Source: Epiperipatus broadwayi (lineage: Eukaryota; Onychophora; Udeonychophora; Euonychophora; Peripatidae). Taken from it: DNA of 64,000 bases. The stretch is from assembly GCA_028023455.1 (NCBI GenBank), contig JAQFVV010006246.1, positions 5,534,363-5,598,362 of the forward strand, in the 5' to 3' direction. The notes below the pieces were generated by a model. The model had not been told where the DNA came from and made no database searches. It saw nothing but the letters and a program-made list of their open reading frames with translations. Shown piece by piece: positions 57,201 through 64,000 of this stretch (its first letter is position 1; every line of letters begins with the position of its first letter). The position numbers and the translations under genes were made by a program.

Positions 57201-60200
57201 TTGTAATTGTGATATCTTCTTAAATAAATAAATAAAAAAATGATGCGAGTTATTTAAATATTATGGAAGCTTTCGTTTATTTTTTTTTGGATTTGGATAT
57301 TGGGATAAGTTATTCTGAGTAAATGGCTAGAATTGGAATTACAGTTTTTTGAATAATGAACGGTAAGAAAACAAAAATGTTCAACGTTACTCTGTTTATT
57401 TTTCTATGATTGTATTGAATTGTACTGTTTTTATTATTATTTTTTTAGTAATTGAAAATATGTCTAGTTTATAATTAATTATATAATTTATTGTGTTATA
57501 AATCGAGCATACATTTAATCTGTTGATTGCTGACTGAAAATAAATATTGTATTTATTATATGCTGTACTTAAATATTTTGTTTCTCCTTAATCAATGCTG
57601 TTATGTACACTGTATATATTGTTTACCAGTTTCGGTTTTGACTATCATATTTCAATATTTTAGAAACAATCTGTTAACTCAATAATTGTAAGCTTTTTGT
57701 AAAATTTAAATTTTAAAAGTCTTTTAATCTGAAAAGTCATCGTATATTTAAAATAATAAAATCAAGTATTATTAATTAATTAAAAACTACAATAAAAATT
57801 ATTTTATTTTCATTGTCAAAATGGGATATAACTAGATGTAAATTTTAATCCTTTTCTTATTAATTTTATACAAATTCCACTTCATAAATATTTTATATTA
57901 TTCTAAGAAGAGAGATTAAACATTAGAGATTGAACATTAACTAACATTAGATGGAAAACATAACTCTAGGAATCGCAAGTGATTTCTACTATTGGAGAAG
58001 ACATTTGAAGAAGTTCATTAATTTTGAAAATATATTTAACCGAATGAATTATGTTATTTTGATTGGGCATTTTAATAATGAAAGATATTTAGAAAATTTA
58101 TTAAAGTGAAACATAATGTTTTATATTTAGGGAATATTTAGAAAAAGTGATAATGAATGTTGTTTAGGAATTAATGGAATAGAACCTTTCTGAGGAATCT
58201 AGGAAATCATGTTGAGAATTTAAAGAACCAAGTATATATATATCGTTAATGGATCCATTATTATGCATTATGTATTAGGCAAAGCCTAGAAGTAGCATGT
58301 GCAATAATGGTTTATTTGATAAAGATTTACAATATATAATATTTATAAAAAGACATTACTTGTTATTCTCTTTCTACTTTTGTCAACATAAAAATATTAT
58401 GCTTTATAATTATATTTCGACAATATAACAATCAGTTCTTTCTCTGATTGCATACATTGCAATATGCTTGATACATCCAGGTTGTATTCAAAATTTATTT
58501 TCCTTTAATTTTTATTTATGTATGTAAATATAAATACAGAATGGCATCTTTTTCTGCCCCAAATTAAGTTAACATTAACAAAAGAAGAATTAGTTTAAGC
58601 ATGCTGTTAAAGAAATTGTTGGAGGGATCTATAAAAACAAGAGAGAAAGGAAAAATGTACGCAAACATAATTGAAGACGAAAATAAAATATTTGGAAAAT
58701 AGTGGAGCTAATATGTGAGATATGTATATTGAAAGATAAGAAATAGTTTTGATAAGCAATAATACACTAATTAATCAACAGAGTTTTGATCATGATGCTT
58801 TGCCATCTTCTTAATACAACTTATTCTAGCTTTTTAGTTTTAGGATAGCATTATACATCTAAATGAGTTTTTACATTATTAAAATGAAAAAATATTATAC
58901 AAGAAAGATATTTTAAAAAGCAAAAAAATTATAATAGCAAATGTATTTGTTGAGATTTATTCATTGAAAATATCCATTAGTACTACCATTTTCCTTTTCT
59001 ATTATCGTTTTTATATATCACATATATTTTTCTCATCTTGTAGTTATGATTACTTTTTTTTTTGTTTAAAAAAAAAAAAAAAATCTAAATCTTATCTATA
59101 TTAATTGAAAAAGGAAATCAATAGTTTGAATGTGTTTCCTTTCCAATAGTAGATTTAAGTTAATAAGATAATAGGGTACTGTGATAAAACAATAATACTT
59201 AATAGATAAATAAAATAGAATGTACAATAATAAAAATAATATAAAAGTTATAGAGGTGATAAAGAGTAGAAAACATAGGGAATGATGAGATTTCATTTAA
59301 AATAAATGGCTCAATAAAATTCAAGTCTTATTTAAGAATTTTGAATAATGTATTGTAAGGAATGAGTTGTTTTAATCTCAAAAACAGTTTGGACTTAAAA
59401 AAAAAAAGAGATGTTGATCTTTTTGCTTTTTCCATTTTTGTTTTGTTTCTATTCTTTATTTTTTATTAAATATTACTACAACTTAATCAGTTTCACAATC
59501 TAGTTCACTTGCTGTATGTTCAGTATTTCTATTTTTCACTCTTACCATTTTATTAATTATTTGATGATTAAGTCAAAATTTACTTTTTATTTTTTTTATA
59601 ACTCATGCGATTAAATAAATTCACTAAGGCAGTGCATTACATTGGTGTTATAATTCTTAGCATTGTATTGTTTTAATTATAGTGGGTTTTTTTTTCCTTT
59701 TGATTATTGGCAAACCAAGAATTTTTAAAATCTTTTTTACCCAGAATCTGAACTTTGTATGCATCACCTAACTTTCAGATTACATTTAATCCGCATATGA
59801 AAATATTTTCTTTTTTACTTGAAACCATGAGTATCCAATAGATACCAGATAATAGTGCCAAACACATTTTTGAAACAATTCTGGCTTATTGGTCTTTTCC
59901 ATTGGAAGGCACTAATTTGCATTTCACTCATTTATTTATTTTTATACTAATTAAACCATTTGTTTAAAATTTAAAAATCTTAAAGTTTTGAACCCAAACT
60001 AATTTCTTATCTGTACATCTGATATGAGATCAATATTATGTTTTAGTGATCATTGTTATAAGCTATTTGCAGGCACATTTCAACTTTACAAAAAGTTAAT
60101 GTATACCAAATTAGATAAAACATATTAAAATATGTGCAATTTAAAAATAAGTATTTTTTTCTCTTTTTGTGCAATCAAATGACAAAACATAAACAAAATT

Positions 60201-62405
60201 AAAAATTATCAGTTGCCTATATGAAATTAAATTTCCAATATTTTTCTAGGCATTATTGCTTTTTCACTCAAATAATTTTCTCTTTTGTATATGAGTATAG
60301 GTAGATCATGTGAGTAAATTGCAAAATGCAATTCTTGTCATAAATAAATATAATAATTCATAGAACTCATAGATTTTATGTTGCAGAGTCTGACATTCTA
60401 TCATTGTGCTAAATCATGCAGAATATTCATAGAATTGATTTTTATCTGTTATTATATATATACAAATGAAATAAACTAGAATTTATATTGATATTGAAAA
60501 TTTGTTTTCTTTACTATGTTTTCAAAGATTTTCCAAAATATTTTTTTACTTAAGTTTTTTTATTTTTCAATAATTCATTAATTACTCATCTAATGCATAC
60601 ATTATAATGCAGAAAGCATTTTTTTTTTTCTAACATATTTACTCAGAATAATCTTCAGCATTTTACTTTTAATTTCACTAATTTATTCACTATAAATTGA
60701 TTGTCAAACAACCTAATTTTTTATCCATAATATAAAAAAGTAACTTGCACCTATTATTATTTTTTTACTTTTTGCTTCTGTGGTTGCTGCTCCATTTTTT
60801 TTTTCCACATCTACTATTTAGTGCTTATCTAATCCAAGTAGATTTGTTAAATAATGTTTTTTTTATATATTGAAATGGAAGAATATTGGATTTTGAGATA
60901 AGGGATTATATAATTGAAGGAAGGTGAATAAGGATTTTTAATAGTATTTTTTTTTTCATTCTTTTTCTCTTATTTTTTCTCTTATTATTTTCAGTTATTT
61001 AGATTTAGTTTGGCATCTCATTATAAGCTTCTCATGCAATCAGTTATCCCTGTACTAAGTGTAAGAATAGCAGCTAGCAGCATATGCTTGTTAAACATTT
61101 CCATCTTAATTACATGCACATTAATTCTGACTTCAATCTTTTTTTTTCTTTCATTTACCAATTTTTTTATTCGTTATCTTTTTTTTTTCTCTTCTGGAGT
61201 TAATGTCCATACTAATATATGTGTCAGTTAATGATAAGGACCAGTATAGATCATCATATGAAAGATTACATTTAATCTGCCTTTGTCATCTAGATTGTTT
61301 TTCTCTTTCATTACATTATCATCTCTATAAACATGAGTAATCAGTGGATAATAGATGGTATATTCATTATCCAGACCAATTTCTGGCTTCTTCACTATAT
61401 TCATCCAGAAAAACCTTTTATTTATAAAATGTTATTCAAGGAAGAGACTTAGATTGTTTCAATCATTCTAAAGGTATTTCAAACTATTTTCATATTTAGC
61501 TAATTAGGTTTGATGAATGATCACTAACAGTTTTAGCTATTTCTATTATAAATAACTTTAGGCAATCTTTGAACATTTAGCAAAATGATTGTTTATATTT
61601 AAACAAAACATTTTGTGATATATTTTATTTATATTAAATCTACATTGGATGGTAATAATGTCTTTTTCTTTGTCTGTGAATTGTCTCTTCATTAATCATA
61701 TTGGAATTAAAAGCTTACATAATAGGAAGAAATGAAATACAAGTGAAATCTGCTTTTGATGTACAATACCTCCTCTTCCCATCATGTCTGCAATTTGGGT
61801 TATCCATTATTTAAAAAATAGCAAATAAAATATAAAAAAAATTAGAAATGAAATACAAACGTCATTTTAATTTTCTACATTTTATTTTTATTTATACTGC
61901 CTGTATAGTATGTACTCACATATTTATATGATTTTTACAAACTATATATATGTAAGTGTATAAAATGTACTTATATGTTTGTGGAAAAATGCATATTATT
62001 TTACGGTTTAGCTATTATCTATGAATTTCAGTACCTGTAACATAGTTTGGGATCAAATGTTGCAGATATGGTAGCACATTTGGGTATCTATTTGTATAAT
62101 ATTTTTTCAGTTTGTTTGAGCATGTTGTATTTTATCATTAAATGATATCACTACTATGCCTTGGTCAGGCTGATCAAAGATAGTTATTCATTATTACTAT
62201 AATTAGTTATTAAAATTGTATTTCAAAAATTTAAAATAAATATATTAATAATGAAATAAAGATTTTTATTTTAAAATTTAAAATGAAAATAATTCTAAAA
62301 TATATGAATGAATGACAACAAAGATTAAAAGTAACTAATTTTATTTTTGCTATTAATAAAATCAATTAATATATGATAATAATAAAATCAGACAATATAT
62401 AATAA
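57201..62405. other. AT-rich sequence, nothing recognised
   Basis: More than 5 kb of AT-rich DNA with long T and A tracts (for example 59052-59083, 60623-60632). The open frames at 59096-59296 and 61010-61231 are driven by T-rich composition. It may be intron or intergenic. No exon, RNA gene or repeat copy could be supported. Confidence 0.45.
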
Positions 62406-62408
62406 TAA

Positions 62409-62807
62409 ACATCAAATGATCACCATTTCTTATGCTTGCTTATAACTGTTGTTAAAACAGGCAAAACTCACTACTGTATATGTATTGCCACACACAGCAA
62501 GCTAGAGTAATTGATGGATGCCAGAAGGCTTGTGCATAAAATCCCCATCTATTGCCTACTCATCCAATATCCCCAAACTAGTTTCTGGCTTGTGGCCTTC
62601 ATCAGTGAGGAGCCTTGGATCTGAGAGCACTGCACTGAGATAGTAGTGCCTTCTCATCCAATATCCCCAGACTAGTTTCTAGCTTGTGGCCAAGGCTCCT
62701 CACTGACGAAGGCCACAAGCCAGAAACTAGTCTGGGGATATTGGATGAGTCCATTGATTACTCTAGCTTGCTGTGTGTGGCAATACGTATAGTTTTGCCT
62801 GTTTTAA
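62409..62807. mobile_element. R1 fold-back element, best-preserved copy
   Basis: The arms 62453-62517 and 62756-62807 start with TTAAAACAGGCAAAACT and end with its complement, and both carry the ATTGCCACACACAGCAAGCT block. The interior has CTACTCATCCAATATCCCC (twice on plus and once as complement) and GAGGAGCCTTGG with its complement CCAAGGCTCCTC. Only the left end has the R1 outer terminus (ATCACCATTTCTTATGCTTGC). No transposase. The arms match closely, so this is the youngest R1 copy here. Confidence 0.8.
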
Positions 62808-64000
62808 TATATAATAATGTAAAAGCTATAATAAGATTAGGTTAGAATTTTCACAGAATCTGACTGCATGACAATTTTGATCATCAGATGCATTAGCAGC
62901 CATGTTTATCACAAATATTTTAATTCATATTAGATGGGATGGATATTATCATGAACTAATGAATTGTTTTATTGATGACTTTAAAAGTAGTTAACCTTTA
63001 AAGAATCAAAATGGATGTTTGTAATGTAAGATTCTGTTTTATTTTTACAATTTGTTAATCTAGTGATAGGATTTATTCTTTAATGAAATGTTTTTTTGTT
63101 TAGTTATTTTAAAGTTCCAATCATTCATTAATTTGATAGTATTCAATTTTATATGTGCAAAATTTTTTTTAATAAAAATTATTGTAAAAAACAGAAACTG
63201 TCTTTAAATTGATTAAAATACAAATATTTTACAAAGCACAATTGCTGACATTTGTAATAATGCTAATCATGATTATTAATACTTCTAAAGCCAGTGAAAA
63301 TGCATAATTCCAAGAATGAATAAAATATTTTAATAATAAATAATTAACAATTATAATATGTGTATGTTAATGAATTAGTACATACAATAACTTTTTTAGG
63401 ATCAATGTTTTTGTCATGAATTCTATTACAAAACCAAACCCGCTGCTAGAAAATAACTAAATAATTAGCAATTATAATAACATGTATATGCTGATGAATT
63501 TAGGACCAATGGTTTTATCATGAGTTCTATTACACAATCAAACTAATAAATGACATCAGATATCATTTCTATTGATATCCTGTTTTATTATAGTCATTTT
63601 TAGAAGTTTCTTATCTGCTTTTTAGCTCTGTTTTGTTAGTTTACATGCTTATATAAACTAATAAAAAATGTAGGTGTACATTCATGATCACTAGAAGCTT
63701 ATCTTAAAAAAGTACAGTCATTCTAACTTTATACAAAAGATAAGAGAATCTAAAAACAGAAATTTAGATATGAATTTTATAATGATTGTGCAAACCAATA
63801 TATGATGCACAATCATGGTCACATATACCATAAACAAATCTTTTAGTTTGTTTATTTGACTTTTTATGATGCTTTAAAAATTTTAATCCTTTCTTCAGTT
63901 AGTTTTTTTTCTTCTGAAAATCCTTGCCTTGATGTAATCTCTATTATATTCTTTTCTCAACCATATCTTCCTAGTGAAAACTATCAATAGTATATCTTTT
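62808..64000. other. AT-rich sequence, nothing recognised
   Basis: Loosely similar blocks occur near 63360-63440 and 63480-63550 (GTATATGCTGATGAATT and TTTATCATGAGTTCTATTAC type sequence), indicating a short decayed tandem duplication of about 115 bp. Nothing else is supported. Confidence 0.4.

Noticed and set aside
61010-61231. 73-codon plus-strand frame with hydrophobic segments
   Set aside because: Hydrophobicity comes from T-rich codons; no start context, splice signals or homology support a gene.

Overview
This is AT-rich animal nuclear DNA, eukaryotic and intron-bearing, with almost no long open reading frames. Only one host gene is recognised: the 5' part of the ribosomal protein L10 gene (RPL10, uL16 family) on the minus strand. 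Its start-codon exon (11992-12014) and second coding exon (1177-1235) join in frame to give the conserved N-terminus that begins [18 protein letters not shown]. They are separated by a 10.7 kb intron, and the rest of the gene lies beyond position 1. A short pyrimidine tract at 12181-12192 looks like its TOP-type transcription start. The species cannot be fixed from this window. Abundant Penelope-like elements, Ty3 elements of the K02A2.6-like kind, tRNA-derived SINEs and large introns suggest an invertebrate such as a mollusc, flatworm, cnidarian or arachnid.

Nearly everything else is transposon-derived. Region 1-12 kb (RPL10 intron) holds a 5'-truncated non-LTR retrotransposon split by a 395 bp hAT-type element, a Penelope-like endonuclease fragment with a nearby inverted repeat, and tRNA-like SINE pieces. 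Region 13-15 kb is a cluster of a fold-back repeat family (here called R1) that recurs at 31, 55 and 62 kb. Region 15-18.6 kb is a decayed Ty3 pol (reverse transcriptase, RNase H, integrase) next to a second copy of the non-LTR element. Region 19-20.5 kb has a hAT-type element with a clean 8 bp target duplication, lying in a GT-rich repeat field. Region 22.7-24.9 kb is a decayed Ty3 gag-protease with its 5' LTR. Region 26.3-28.5 kb is a degenerate but nearly complete Penelope-like element.

Region 33.0-45 kb is the richest. Two LTR retrotransposons can be delimited to the base. Ty3-B (33038-37237, plus strand, target duplication TATAT) is old. Ty3-A (39524-43129, minus strand, target duplication CAATG) is younger and has inserted into the 3' LTR of a third element, Ty3-C (pol remnant 43600-44850). 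Ty3-A and Ty3-B share a primer binding site and neither has a polymerase of its own. In Ty3-A the protease runs, after a four-base frame overlap, into the start of the RT region and then directly into two tandem copies of the integrase C-terminal module.

Region 46.5-53.3 kb is a diverged tandem pair of about 3.8 kb units with a 0.85 kb inverted repeat between them. Region 54-57 kb has small palindromic elements, a possible Tigger-type fragment and a tRNA-like SINE. A block at 57126-57170 resembles the RPL10 start region and may mark another promoter. From 57.2 to 64 kb only one R1 fold-back element is recognised.
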